The notes: generated by a model from the letters alone, not told the origin. Positions 33,701 to 43,659 are shown, counted from the first letter of the stretch. The stretch: 64,000 nt of DNA from Coemansia sp. RSA 487 (GCA_027577595.1 JANBRJ010000077.1:1-64000), one strand, 5' to 3'. Numbers and translations are program-made.

Positions 33701-34589
33701 CCTTTTTTCTGATACTTTGCGCTTTCCTCTTTTTTTGTTCCTTTGATAATATAAACAGTATAGAATAGACAATTACACACAAAAAGCCCTTTTCTCTTTT
33801 CTCTCCCCCAAAGGCAAGTAATCGCTCCCTTCTCCTCATGTTACTGAAGGGTATGGTCGAACCTATTGTTAGTTTAATGGTCCCTTCATTCTTGTTGATG
33901 TTTTTCTTTTCTGCTACGATCAATTTCCCGCCACCAAGTACCAAATTACCTTTATTCTTTCTCAAGCAGACAATATCCCCTATATTATATGCATCCGCTT
34001 CCGAAAATATGATATCCTTTCCTCTCCTCTGCTGCTTGCGTTTATTTTATGTGCGTTTGCATTGTTCTCCTTTGTGCACCAGGAAATAAGAGCAGAAATC
34101 CTATGCACAATATGCAAAAAAAAGAAGCTACATGGAGGCATCTAGGACATTATACCTGTTCAAATTGAACAATTTGGGAAGGAGGTTGCGGGAGTTTTTT
34201 TTTGTGGCAAACATAATCAAAACAAGAAAAAGCAGGAAACATCCAGACAAAAGGGGAACGTCTTTTTAATATAATACTCCTCCTTTTCCTTGGGAGGGGG
34301 TGCTTCATTACTTTACTATCATGTACCATTCCAATTGTTTTAAGCACGGACAAAAAACGGTACGATTCCAAGTCACTAACCTCTTAATATATAAACTCTT
34401 TTCCTTTCCCCTTCTTTTTCTTTTGTTTAATCGCTATAGATTCCTTCCTTTACGCTATTCCCCCCTTTTAAATAACTGTACATAGCCGACATTTTGTTTT
34501 CCACAACCTACACTATACAAGGACCTTCCCTCTCCCCTCCCCCCAAGAAAAATACTTTCCTTTTGTTGTAAAGATTTGCTTATTTGCAC
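30750..34589. other. 3.8-kb gene-free, AT-rich region
   Basis: Rich in A/T homopolymers and pyrimidine tracts. Longest frames start at TTG or GTG, lack domains, or are produced by simple repeats. I see no RNA gene and no transposon end. A TTTTAAATA box near 34466 and a C/T-rich leader precede the small gene at 34590. Confidence 0.45.
32024..32050 (+). repeat. 9-nt tandem repeat, three copies
   Basis: gtcgtcaat repeated three times, followed by a partial fourth unit. It produces a spurious Asp/Ile-rich frame on the other strand. Confidence 0.85.
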
Positions 34590-34778
34590 ATGGGAACCAA
34601 AATACTAGTCGACCAGATCGCTCACACACATGCGGCACAAGCAACAAGTGGGAAATGGTTTTGTCCAAGACTGAACAAGCAAACATCGGACGGGGGATAC
34701 CATTGCGACGTATGCGGTCAAAATTGGTCGGAATTGTCAGAGTTTCTTGCTCACCGCGCAGAATGCATGTTCACCTAA
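34590..34778 (+). CDS. 62-residue single zinc-finger protein
   Basis: ATG at 34590; six bases upstream in frame is only a TTG. The C-terminal half carries C-D-V-C, twelve residues, His, three residues, Cys, the same C-x2-C-x12-H-x3-C spacing as the 30537 gene, with matching hydrophobic positions before the His (F-L-A-H against Y-L-E-H). A C/T-rich leader and a TTTTAAATA element lie upstream as for other genes in this window. The N terminus shows no signal peptide. Function unknown. With the genes at 30537 and 50957 it forms a family of one-finger microproteins. Confidence 0.62.
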   Translation: MGTKILVDQIAHTHAAQATSGKWFCPRLNKQTSDGGYHCDVCGQNWSELSEFLAHRAECMFT

Positions 34779-34995
34779 GCCGAAGGTAACTCTTGCTAGT
34801 AAAAGAGTTTACGAAAATGTGGTTTTCTTATTTTAAAAATGTAAAACTCTAGAGTCTCTTTTCTCTTTTCTGATATATTAATTATGAAACACGAACGATA
34901 TAACGTTTAATGTAATTTTTTCCTCTCCTCCTCCCCCTTATTGTATTGTTTAGTGAGAGAGAGAAAAAAACTCCAAAAGAGAGATGTTTTATTAT

Positions 34996-36183
34996 TCAGC
35001 CTAAGAGTTGGGTGTAAAATACATTCCACACATCCACAATAGCTTCGAATACTGGACGTTTTATTGCATCCACCGAGATCTTTCCTACAATGCCATTAAA
35101 TCGGCGTTGATCTTCCGACAGATGCGTTTTGACAATGCGTGAGTGCTCTTCAGGCTGAGCAAGCAGATTTTGCCATTTGGTGGCCAACCGCGAAAGATGC
35201 GTATCGGAAGTAGCTAACGCACAAGGCATATGTATATATTCCTTGGGCAGACAGTCATTGAGCATTGCGTCCTGGCATCTTTTGTTGATACGCACCAGGG
35301 CGTTTAAATACGAGTGACTGAACGTACGTATATCCGACTCGGCAGCTATCCTTGCCAGCACGGTACCGTGTATCGGTGAAAGGAACGATATCACCGGATC
35401 TATATCACTGTGTTCTAGGACACGCTTAATGAATTCATTTTTGACCAGCTGTCTAAACTCCGAAAGAGCGCTGTTGTTCCCATCATCTATGCACGCATAC
35501 AGCATGGCGTTACTGAGAATCGAAGCAGATGTTTTGGTGGGTTGCGTTAATGAGAAAACCTGGTGCACAAGTGGAACAACCCAACTCAAAGCTGCATGTT
35601 TTGGATTTTGAAGTTTGTCAAGTAGCGCGGCTGTGACCGACGCTACGTATATTCCCTCTTCCTCAGAAGTGGCATCGTCTAGCAATGCGTATGCGTAGGA
35701 GGAATCTTTGTTGGAATTATGACTGGGCACCACTTGGGCCATCCGCTTTAGCTCACTAGCTTTTCGCCACGGATCGAGAGCCTGCTGTATTAAGCAAGCA
35801 GCGTTCTCCTCGGAACATCCCTGTGTTTTGACAGTATCTGCGTAATGGCGCAACCCAGCTATGCGAACTTCGTGTGGTGTATGGATATTGCAAATAACGT
35901 TTTGAAGCAGCCGTATTTGACACAAGTAACCATTATTATCTTCTAAAAGACAGTGCGCATCCTGGACAGGGCGATGCAGCTTTTCCTCGAATATCTGTTT
36001 GGCCTGGTCGAGAACCGTGCGCTGGTCGTTTTGATCCAGGGTGGGCCAAATGAGGTCGACGTGCTGGGTCCACGGAAGCGCTTCGGCGCTAAGGTAAGAC
36101 GGAGACCAAGTGGATACTCTGGGCGATGCAGCTTCAGTGCTCAAATAAAAGACATGGGCGATCTGTGCGCTAAGCGTACCCAT
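34996..36183 (-). CDS. helical protein of unknown function
   Basis: 395 residues counted from the ATG at 36183; the longer frame begins at TTG and adds eleven hydrophobic residues that belong to the leader. The sequence is mostly amphipathic helix without membrane segments, low complexity or recognisable motifs. Regular leucine-rich helices (for example at residues about 95-130, 190-225 and 255-300) would fit a HEAT-like solenoid, which is an inference from pattern only. Composition and codon use look like a normal host gene. I do not recognise the family. Confidence 0.72.
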   Translation of the reverse strand: MGTLSAQIAHVFYLSTEAASPRVSTWSPSYLSAEALPWTQHVDLIWPTLDQNDQRTVLDQAKQIFEEKLHRPVQDAHCLLEDNNGYLCQIRLLQNVICNIHTPHEVRIAGLRHYADTVKTQGCSEENAACLIQQALDPWRKASELKRMAQVVPSHNSNKDSSYAYALLDDATSEEEGIYVASVTAALLDKLQNPKHAALSWVVPLVHQVFSLTQPTKTSASILSNAMLYACIDDGNNSALSEFRQLVKNEFIKRVLEHSDIDPVISFLSPIHGTVLARIAAESDIRTFSHSYLNALVRINKRCQDAMLNDCLPKEYIHMPCALATSDTHLSRLATKWQNLLAQPEEHSRIVKTHLSEDQRRFNGIVGKISVDAIKRPVFEAIVDVWNVFYTQLLG

Positions 36184-36449
36184 TTTTAACAAAAAAAAAT
36201 TATAGAATGAGATCAAGAGTACTTTGTTTTATCTGGTGTATTTTTCTTTGCAATGCTAAAAATATACAGTGGTGAGTCGATGTTTTTTTTGCCTTTTTTT
36301 CAACAATGTGGAGCAAATGCTTTTACTGTGTAACCTTGATTAGTGTTTTTTGTGGGATTTTTCTAAAAACGACTTTTGCAGCTTTCTTTCCTTATCGTTT
36401 GTCTAGATTACTATAAACTATACAAATTGTGACTTAGCCATTATCTATT

Positions 36450-36732
36450 AGAAAACAAGTTATCGAGAAGAGAGGCCAATGTATTCATCTTCAAACAATA
36501 GCTGACAATTTAGGCTTGTCTAAGCAAGCTGTGTGAGCCTTGATCATGCATTTCGATGAATGTGAGACAATAGCGCCTAAGCCCAAGAGCGGCAGGAAAC
36601 CAAATGCTGATGAATACACAAGACAGCGCATTGTGAATACAGCAAAGAAGAATCTGAAGATAACGAACTAGATCATTGTGATAGCGAGCTGGCTCTGCAG
36701 CTTGCAGAGCCAAATGGCAATATGACTGACTC
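36450..36732 (+). mobile_element. Tc1/mariner transposase relic (N-terminal DNA-binding part)
   Basis: In the frame through 36534 the plus strand reads a helix-turn-helix, I-A-D-N-L-G-L-S-K-Q-A-V. It continues to an arginine-rich linker K-P-K-S-G-R-K-P and a second helical segment R-Q-R-I-V-N-T-A-K-K-N. This is the GRPR-type hinge between the two HTH motifs of Tc1-like transposases. At least two in-frame stops (at about 36534 and 36663) interrupt it, and no DDE catalytic part was found after it. The plus-strand string tacagtggtgagtcga at about 36267 resembles a Tc1-type terminal repeat next to TA, but I did not find its partner. It ends about 320 bases before the Fanzor relic, on the same strand. 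Confidence 0.6.
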
Positions 36733-36983
36733 ACGTTGGGTCAATCATATTGTTGGGAAGCATATATCGTACGATTCCCAATTATCATAGCCCTTTCTTC
36801 ATTTTTGTATGGCTATATAATGGCTGTATTTTGTTATAAATAATAAATGTGAAGGGACTTCAGTTCCGTTTAGAAAATCCATTCTTGTAACAAGTTCCCC
36901 CCAAGGAAAAATGACAGAGTAGAGAAAAGTCCTTTTCTGCGTTTCTCCTCTTCCTTGCATTGTGGTTACTTTTTCTTATTATT

Positions 36984-36990
36984 TATAAAA
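36984..36990 (+). promoter_or_regulatory. TATA box upstream of the Fanzor relic
   Basis: TATAAAA, 59 bases before the ATG at 37049 and followed by a C/T-rich leader, much as for host genes here. Suggests the element was once transcribed by the host polymerase. Confidence 0.5.
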
Positions 36991-37048
36991 ACTACAAAAA
37001 CTCATCTTAACCGCAGCTTTTCCTTTTATTTCAACGCACGCACTTCCG

Positions 37049-39062
37049 ATGGCGCACAGCAAGGTGTATTGTCAAAGTTCCTTTGCAGGCCGTCAGTTGG
37101 GGCCGCAAGTACAGGCCGCCACTTCGAAAGCTAGTCAAACTAACAAATTATAATACTCGCCATCCTTACAATTTTTCTTGGTGGATATTCATATATGAGC
37201 TTCGCGAGGACGTTGACTCCAAGCTCGATCGGTATGTCTGCATTTCCTTTTTCAAAGAAGTCATCCTAAAAGGCAATAGCGGAAAGCCCCGGGCTGTCGG
37301 TAGTGCGTGGAAGAAAACAAAGAAACCCAAAGCCAAAGCTGAAGTGGAAAATGACCAGCCAGACACTACGGTGTTTCGAGCCCTTATAGCAAAACATTAA
37401 GATACATACACACAGGCGGTACATATTAAGCAGCACAAACAACCATACATGGGGCATGTTGCAGGGTATGAAGCCCAAAAGATACATACTGCATCCCTTG
37501 TATCGATTAAAAACAGCCTCGGAAATCGACTACGCGGAGCCATTAATATGCTATATAGGTCGAAGGTGGAAGCACTTGCCAAGAAGAGCAAGCTCAGCTG
37601 TCGGCGCATCAGCTGATACTATCTGAGATACCCTAAGAGCCGAGATGTGGGGGCCAGCAGACAAGGCCAAGCAATGCATTGAGCGTGGCAAGAAGCTCGA
37701 AGCTGAGCTAGATGCACGCATTTATGAACAGGTCAAGGAACTTCAATCAGTACTATACATCTACGAAAATGATGCACCTAGTGAAAAGGATCTCTACTAT
37801 GACATTAAGCATGACCCTATCAAGCACATCAAAATCTTTTTTCTTCTGGCTCGGTTCTTCCAGAAAAACAAGTCCCACAGCTTCCAGTGCATGTCGCTTC
37901 GCACATAGTGGATTCCATGCCATATCCATATTGATAAGGCTAGCCTTTGTCAGTGGTTCCTTGGTGGCATCAAAGAGGAACAGAAGCTTGCGGATGTCCT
38001 TTGGGGTGAGGTCCTTGGCATAAGCTGCTGGGCGATCAAGAGCAAACAGGGTGGCAAGATGTTTTAAGGCTCAATTCAGACAGATTGTGTGTCAATCTCT
38101 ATTTTCAAGAAGTGCAAGGCCAAGAAGAAAACCAACAACAGCACAGACCAGATTAGCGACATCAAGACACCTGACACTGCCAGTATTGCCAAGACCAAGA
38201 CACCAAAGACCAAGATTGGCAAGGGCAAAGGTGAATTTGAATTCGAGTATATTGGATTGATTGGCCAAGACAAGCCATGCGCAATGGGAGGTAACTGTGT
38301 GCTGATCGACCCAGGTAGGAGAGACCTCCTATTCTGCATGCATGAGTACAGCTCCGTTGGAAATCCATGACTATTCCGGTTTACGCGCAATCACAAGGCC
38401 AAGCTGGCTTGCTCTACCAAGTTCTTGGAAATTGGCTTGCTGGCATGTGCAAGTACAGTCAGCCCATCCAGGGTGTAGGTATGCATAGGATGTTGCAAAA
38501 GCATGGGTCCAAAGTGTACCTGTTGGACGAATTCTGTACCTTGACTTTCTGCCCTGGTTGTTGCGAAGACAGGCTTGTGCATCCTGAAGAGCTGGTTCCA
38601 AACCCAAGGCCCTGCTCAAAAGAGAATAGGCATGAGTATGTTACTTGCCATGGACTCCTAATGTGCCAAAGCAAAAAATGTGTGAAATACATGGTAGATA
38701 ACATGAAGCCTGCTAGCCATCTCGGGAAAGAGCCTGTTGCTCACTTTTGGAACAGAGATCTTGCTACTGTGTTGAATTTTAGGCATATCTTCCATAGTCT
38801 GCGCCAAACACACAAGAGGCCTGAGCGTTTTAGGCGTGGTACCACTCTCTTCTACCAGCAAATAAGACCAAGAAGTCCGCGAGAGGCGCCAAGAGGTCTG
38901 CCAGTGGCTCTACACAGCCTAGAAAAAGCCCCGCTCAGCGGAATCGCAGCCCAGAATAAAGCTCCATTCAGCAACATCGCAGCAGCAGTCTTAACATCAG
39001 CCATATTTTTCCTGGGTGCTATAGCACTTTGGCTGCCCAGAACGGTTCTGGGCGGAAATTAA
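37049..39062 (+). mobile_element. Fanzor (eukaryotic TnpB-like RNA-guided nuclease) gene relic
   Basis: Successive plus-strand segments together resemble a Fanzor protein. The N terminus reads M-A-H-S-K-V-Y and then K-V-P-L. A G-Y-E-A-Q block (about 37468) precedes S-L-V-S-I-K-N-S. Next come an S-F-Q-C-M-S-L-R-T block followed by W-I-P-C (37880-37920) and a G-S-I-Q-T-D-C-V-S block (38068-38095). RuvC-I is VLIDPGRRDLL with Asp at 38308. The following F-R-F-T-R-N block leads to GNWLA and GVGMHRMLQKHG. RuvC-II is YLLDEF with Glu at 38529. The zinc ribbon is C-P-G-C, then HGLLMC and KKC. RuvC-III is FWNRDLATVLNFRH with Asp at 38757, followed by R-P-E-R-F. All three catalytic acids survive, but roughly half a dozen stops and frame changes make it a pseudogene. 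The last ORF (38367-39062) is the longest intact piece. Fanzors cut DNA guided by an RNA derived from the element's 3' end. Confidence 0.82.
39016..39053 (+). other. two adjacent palindromes at the 3' end of the Fanzor relic
   Basis: gtgctatagcac (39016-39027) is a perfect 12-nt palindrome, and gcccagaac-g-gttctgggc (39035-39053) has 9-bp arms around one base. A third small one, ccgct-c-agcgg, lies at 38931-38941. They sit at the end of the element, where guide RNAs of TnpB/Fanzor systems are encoded and where transposon ends are expected. Confidence 0.6.
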
Positions 39063-39354
39063 TGCCAGATACAAGACTTCGGTTGCCACACGTTGGTGGT
39101 AATCGGAGGTCATTGGTAGGTAAATTTCTCATGTTTTGCGATGCGTGTGTGCAATGTTTTATTTGGCTGTAAAAAAGGCTATGGATACACATAAATATTG
39201 TGATGGGAGGAAGGAAAAGTAATATCTTCTCGCCTGCGTTTGCGTTGTTTGTTACTTATTGAGCTTTTTTTACTAATCGCTTGTGTTTTCTCTCGTTCTG
39301 TTCTTTTGTATCATATCCCTATCGTCTCGGTTCTCATCGTGGTTGTTTCTCTCT

Positions 39355-42300
39355 TCAGATACGGATAGTGAAAGGAACACGCCCTTCCTTCAAAGCACTT
39401 GGGATCCTAGCCATTTCGACCAGCTCGTCCTCGCAAGCCAAGCGCAGGATCTCTGGGGTGGCGGGGGCCTCCAAATGTAACGTGGGCAGTTCTTGGCCAG
39501 CAGCCAGCCCGGGCGCATGTTTGCGAGCAGCCAGCACCGCATCGCGCAGGGCAAAGAAAACTGAGGAGCCCAGGAACAGAGGGGGCTCTCCAATGCCCTT
39601 TGACGAGAAAATGGTCTTCAGCATACTGGTGTCGACGCCCTCCAGAAGAGTGACACGGAAATCGCGCGGGATATCCATGGCAGAGGGGATCTTGTAGTTG
39701 CCAGGGCCCTGGGTAAACAGGCGCCCGTTCTTGGGGAAGTACAGGAACTCCTCGGTTGTTGCCCACCCTTGGCCTTGTGCAAACGCTCCTTCGATTTGGC
39801 CCACGTCTATCGCCTTGTTCAGCGACTTGCCCACATCCATAATGATGTCGACACGCCGCGTGGTATGCGCCCCCGTCAGCGTATCGAGCTCGACTTCCGC
39901 CAGCGCTACGCCCTGCGTGAAGTAGAAGTAGAGAAGGCCCTCGTTCTTCTGCCAGTTGAATCCAATGTCAGGCACCTTGTAGTGGCCGGCGCACGTCAGG
40001 TTGCAGCGGTCGAGGTATGCGACCTTTGCAATCTTCTTGAACGGCTCGCCTGCCATACTCTCGCGGTAAGGGCGGAGTCGGTCGGCCAGCTCCTTACACG
40101 CATTGTACACTGCATAGCCATTAAGATCCGAGGATGCAGACGCAGCGGTGGGCGACGTGTTGGCAGCGGTGTTGGTAGCGGTTTCGCTGATGAAGATAGA
40201 GTCTAGTGGCAAGTCAAGCGTCTCTGCAGCAACCATGGCCATCTTCGTGTGCAGCCCCTGCCCCATCTCGGTGCCTCCGTGCGCTACCAGCACAGACCCG
40301 TCCATGTACACGTGTACAAGCGCCATGCCCTGGTTCAGGTGCTTGACGCCAAACGAGATCCCGAACTTGGTGGGCAGCAGAGAGAGTCCGCGCTTGCGGT
40401 ACCGCGACTGCGCATTGAAAGCATCGACTTGTGCGCGGCGCTCGGCAAACGAGCCCTTTTCTTTCATTTGCGCCCACATCAGCGGCACGTTCCAGTCGCT
40501 GTCCAGTGGCTGCGAGAACGGCGTCACGTCGCCTACCTTGTACATGTTGGTTTCGCGGAGCTGCTCGACTGGCACGTGCAGCTTGTCAGCAACCTCACAC
40601 AGCATCGACTCGAGGAGAATCATGCCCTGGCAGCCGCCGAAGCTGCGGAACGCCGTGTTGGACTGTGTGTTGGTGCGGCACACGCGCCCCACGATATCTG
40701 TGTTCGGGATGCGGTAGCAGTTGTCGATATGCGAGACCGCGCGCTCAAGCACGCCAATCGAAAGGTCGTGCGAGAACCCGCCGTTCGAGAAGATGCGCGC
40801 GCGCAGCGCCAGCAGCTGGCCCGTGCGGGAGACCCCCACCTTCCATTGGCCGTAGAAGGGGTGGCGCTGGCCGCTGATCTGCATGTCTTCGTCGCGGTCC
40901 AGAATGAGGCGGACCGACTTGTTTGTGTGGTATGCACCCAATGTGGTGAACGCCGAGATCAGCACGGACCGCGACTCTTTTCCGCCGAATCCGCCGCCCA
41001 TGCGCTTGACGTGGCACACGATGCGGCTGGCAGACACGCCCAGTACCTCTGCGCACACCATCTGCGCCTCCGTCGGGTTCTGCGTGCTTGCGTATACGTC
41101 GAACTCGCCGCCCTCGCCTTTGGGCACCGTGATCGAGCCCATGGTCTCCAGGTAGAAGTGCTCTTGTGGTCCGCAGTACGACTCGCCCTCGAACACGTGG
41201 TCGGCCTCCTGGAATGCTGTGTCAACGTCGCCGTTCTGCAGCTGCCGCACCTCGTCAAACCACGCGCCCTTGTGCGCAGCCTCGCGCACACCCAGGATCG
41301 ATGGCAGATCATCGTACTCGACTTTGACGAGGCGTGCCGCATCCTGCGCCAGCTTCTGCGACTCGGCAAGCACAAGCGCTATGGGCTGCCCCACATAGTG
41401 CACCTCGTCGACGGGCAGAATCTCCTCGTCGTGGAAAATGTTCCACTTGTTTTCGCCCGGCACATCGTGCGACGTAAGCACCCTGTGGACCCCGTCTGTG
41501 GCAAGCGCCTCGGTGCAGTCGATGCCCAGCAGCTTGGCGTGCGCGCGTTCCGACATCACCAGCGCCATGAACAATTCGCCGTGCACTGCAGGCATATCGT
41601 CGATGTACCGCGCCTCGCCGGTCACTTGCTTTAGTGCTGACAAATGCTGCACACCCTTACCAACAATGGCACGGTCCGCCACCGACGCATACTCTTGCTG
41701 GCCCTTGGACAAAACACGGTCTTCGTCGTCTTTGAGCATTTCTGCGGCAAATTCCGATTCGCCACAGGCTATCTGAAGCTCGCTACACGTGATGGCCCAG
41801 AACTTGAACAAAAAGCTGGTGGTCAATGCGGTACGGTATTCGGCCATTCCGCCCGGAACCGTGAAGTCAAGCCGCATTTCCTCCTGACATGCGCCGAGGA
41901 TGCGGTCCAGCAGAAGGCGGTCGCCCCACGTGCCGCCCAGCGCTGCCGCTATTGCGCCCTTGGCAAGCACCGTGGTGGGCGCCATGCCGCCATACGCAAA
42001 CGCTGCATCCTCCACCTTGCGTGTCTCGATGTTGACCCGCACACGCAGGCCGCACGTGACGATGGCAATATCGTCGTCCTTGCGCTTGGCCTGCTTGAAC
42101 GCACGCACACATTCGCCAGGAGGGTTGAAAGGCACGCTGATGTCGAGGAGAACTTCGCCCGGCTGCATCGCTGTGCGGCGGTAGCCCAGGAAAAAGTCGC
42201 ACATCGGCACAACCCTCTTGCTCCCGTCCTGGGACACCAAAGTGACCGAGGCGCCGGCAGCCATAAACACAGGGTTGAGGTCGGAGATCGGCGATGCGGT

Positions 42301-43659
42301 GGCAATGTTGCCTGCAATCGTGGCGACGTTGCGGATCTGGTTGCCTGCAAAGTACCTGAGGTTGTCGCGCATTGCCGCCAAGCTCTGCGTACGTTGGCGC
42401 CCGTGTTTGGAAATCAGTTGGTGCAGCGTGTGCTCAAAGTGGGCCAGCGTTATGTTGGCGCCAAACGAGACGCGGTCGGGGTGCTCGGCTATTTGGCGCA
42501 GTTCAGGGATATCGTTGACGTATACCTGGGTGGCAAACTTGGACCGCTTCAGCTTGATTTCCACTCCCACTTCGCTGTTCCCGGCAACCAGCTTGGCATC
42601 AGGGTGCTTCTTGAGGATTGCCAGAAGTCCAGGGAGCGTCAAGGGCCGGTAGAACCGCTGGCACCATGATGTCTTGGGGTTCTTTGCAACGATCTCCAAA
42701 GGCTGCATTTGCGGCTCATCCTCGGTGGTCTTGCCCTTGGTGTAGCGGATCAGGAACGGTGGGAAAATCAGCTCTTGCGTTGGATCGTACACTTGGAACT
42801 GCGAGATCACTTCCGCCTTTTCGATCTCCGCTAGGTTGTCCGTGCTACTCGATTTGCAGCATGCTCCGTTGGCTTTACTGCATGGGGCCTCTTCAACCAC
42901 AGTCAGACTGTCCTCGCTACTCGATCTGCAGCACGTCCCATTGGCTTTGCCACCACCACAGCAACCGTTTGCGCCATTGGTGGCGGTAAACGGGACCACC
43001 GGATCGTGCACTGCAAATTGTCCCTCATCAGACTTCTTCTTTTGCAAGCGGCAGCAGCCATCGATTCCGCATCCCTCCTTCTCGCTAGCATCACCAGCCG
43101 CCTTGACGCTGCCATCGTCAGGGTTAACCACGGTGCCGCGCTTCCACGCCTGGTCCGCAAACGTTTTGGCCGCATCCAGGATAGGCCTATACCCAGTGCA
43201 CCTGCACAGATTTCCGTCAAAGCACTCCTCTATCTCGCGCTCAGTCGGGTTCGGTTTGTTGCGCAACAACGTGTACAGCGACATGACGAACCCAGGAGTA
43301 CAGAACCCGCACTGTGACCCGTGCAGCAGGGCAATACGTTCTTGCACGGGATGTGGGTTACTTGTGGTTCCTAGTCCTTCCACGGTTATTACGTGCTTTC
43401 CGTCAACTGTATACAGAGGACATAGGCATGCGTTGACCGATGTATGGATAATCGACGCTTCGATCGCGTCGTACCGGGACACCATCACTGTGCATGCGCC
43501 GCATCCGCCTTCACCGCAGCCTAGCTTGGTTCCCGTTAGTCCGATGCTGCGCAAGTATTGAAGGAGCGTCAGATCCAGGTCAGGCGACTCCACGGTCACT
43601 CGCTTGCCGTTCAGGTAGAACAGGATACTGGTTCCGAAAGAACTATTAAAAGTAGCCAT
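39355..43659 (-). CDS. xanthine dehydrogenase (purine hydroxylase)
   Basis: 1,434 residues, ATG at 43659, no intron. Oxidises hypoxanthine and xanthine to urate in purine catabolism. The N-terminal 2Fe-2S domain has GCGEGGCGACTV, and the second 2Fe-2S domain has CGFCTPG and C-R-C-T-G-Y-R-P. An unusual Cys-rich linker follows at about 195-285. The FAD domain (about 335-560) includes G-N-I-A-T-A-S-P-I-S-D. The molybdopterin domain carries MGGGFGGKE (substrate Glu), FRSFGG (substrate Arg) and, near residue 1357, KGIGEPPLF with the catalytic base Glu. Retention of the substrate-binding Glu and Arg favours xanthine dehydrogenase over aldehyde oxidase. It is about 100 residues longer than the usual 1,330, mainly because of the linker. 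There is no neighbouring purine gene. A TATATAA box lies about 110 bases upstream. Confidence 0.95.
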   Translation of the reverse strand: MATFNSSFGTSILFYLNGKRVTVESPDLDLTLLQYLRSIGLTGTKLGCGEGGCGACTVMVSRYDAIEASIIHTSVNACLCPLYTVDGKHVITVEGLGTTSNPHPVQERIALLHGSQCGFCTPGFVMSLYTLLRNKPNPTEREIEECFDGNLCRCTGYRPILDAAKTFADQAWKRGTVVNPDDGSVKAAGDASEKEGCGIDGCCRLQKKKSDEGQFAVHDPVVPFTATNGANGCCGGGKANGTCCRSSSEDSLTVVEEAPCSKANGACCKSSSTDNLAEIEKAEVISQFQVYDPTQELIFPPFLIRYTKGKTTEDEPQMQPLEIVAKNPKTSWCQRFYRPLTLPGLLAILKKHPDAKLVAGNSEVGVEIKLKRSKFATQVYVNDIPELRQIAEHPDRVSFGANITLAHFEHTLHQLISKHGRQRTQSLAAMRDNLRYFAGNQIRNVATIAGNIATASPISDLNPVFMAAGASVTLVSQDGSKRVVPMCDFFLGYRRTAMQPGEVLLDISVPFNPPGECVRAFKQAKRKDDDIAIVTCGLRVRVNIETRKVEDAAFAYGGMAPTTVLAKGAIAAALGGTWGDRLLLDRILGACQEEMRLDFTVPGGMAEYRTALTTSFLFKFWAITCSELQIACGESEFAAEMLKDDEDRVLSKGQQEYASVADRAIVGKGVQHLSALKQVTGEARYIDDMPAVHGELFMALVMSERAHAKLLGIDCTEALATDGVHRVLTSHDVPGENKWNIFHDEEILPVDEVHYVGQPIALVLAESQKLAQDAARLVKVEYDDLPSILGVREAAHKGAWFDEVRQLQNGDVDTAFQEADHVFEGESYCGPQEHFYLETMGSITVPKGEGGEFDVYASTQNPTEAQMVCAEVLGVSASRIVCHVKRMGGGFGGKESRSVLISAFTTLGAYHTNKSVRLILDRDEDMQISGQRHPFYGQWKVGVSRTGQLLALRARIFSNGGFSHDLSIGVLERAVSHIDNCYRIPNTDIVGRVCRTNTQSNTAFRSFGGCQGMILLESMLCEVADKLHVPVEQLRETNMYKVGDVTPFSQPLDSDWNVPLMWAQMKEKGSFAERRAQVDAFNAQSRYRKRGLSLLPTKFGISFGVKHLNQGMALVHVYMDGSVLVAHGGTEMGQGLHTKMAMVAAETLDLPLDSIFISETATNTAANTSPTAASASSDLNGYAVYNACKELADRLRPYRESMAGEPFKKIAKVAYLDRCNLTCAGHYKVPDIGFNWQKNEGLLYFYFTQGVALAEVELDTLTGAHTTRRVDIIMDVGKSLNKAIDVGQIEGAFAQGQGWATTEEFLYFPKNGRLFTQGPGNYKIPSAMDIPRDFRVTLLEGVDTSMLKTIFSSKGIGEPPLFLGSSVFFALRDAVLAARKHAPGLAAGQELPTLHLEAPATPEILRLACEDELVEMARIPSALKEGRVPFTIRI

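Noticed and set aside
33561-33965. 134-codon minus-strand Lys-rich frame
   Set aside because: Starts at TTG, composition follows AT-rich DNA, no domain.
36267-36282. tacagtggtgagtcga as a Tc1-type terminal repeat
   Set aside because: No inverted partner found downstream by eye, so not listed as a feature.
40249-41634. 461-codon plus-strand frame over xanthine dehydrogenase
   Set aside because: Shadow frame opposite a fully motif-supported gene.
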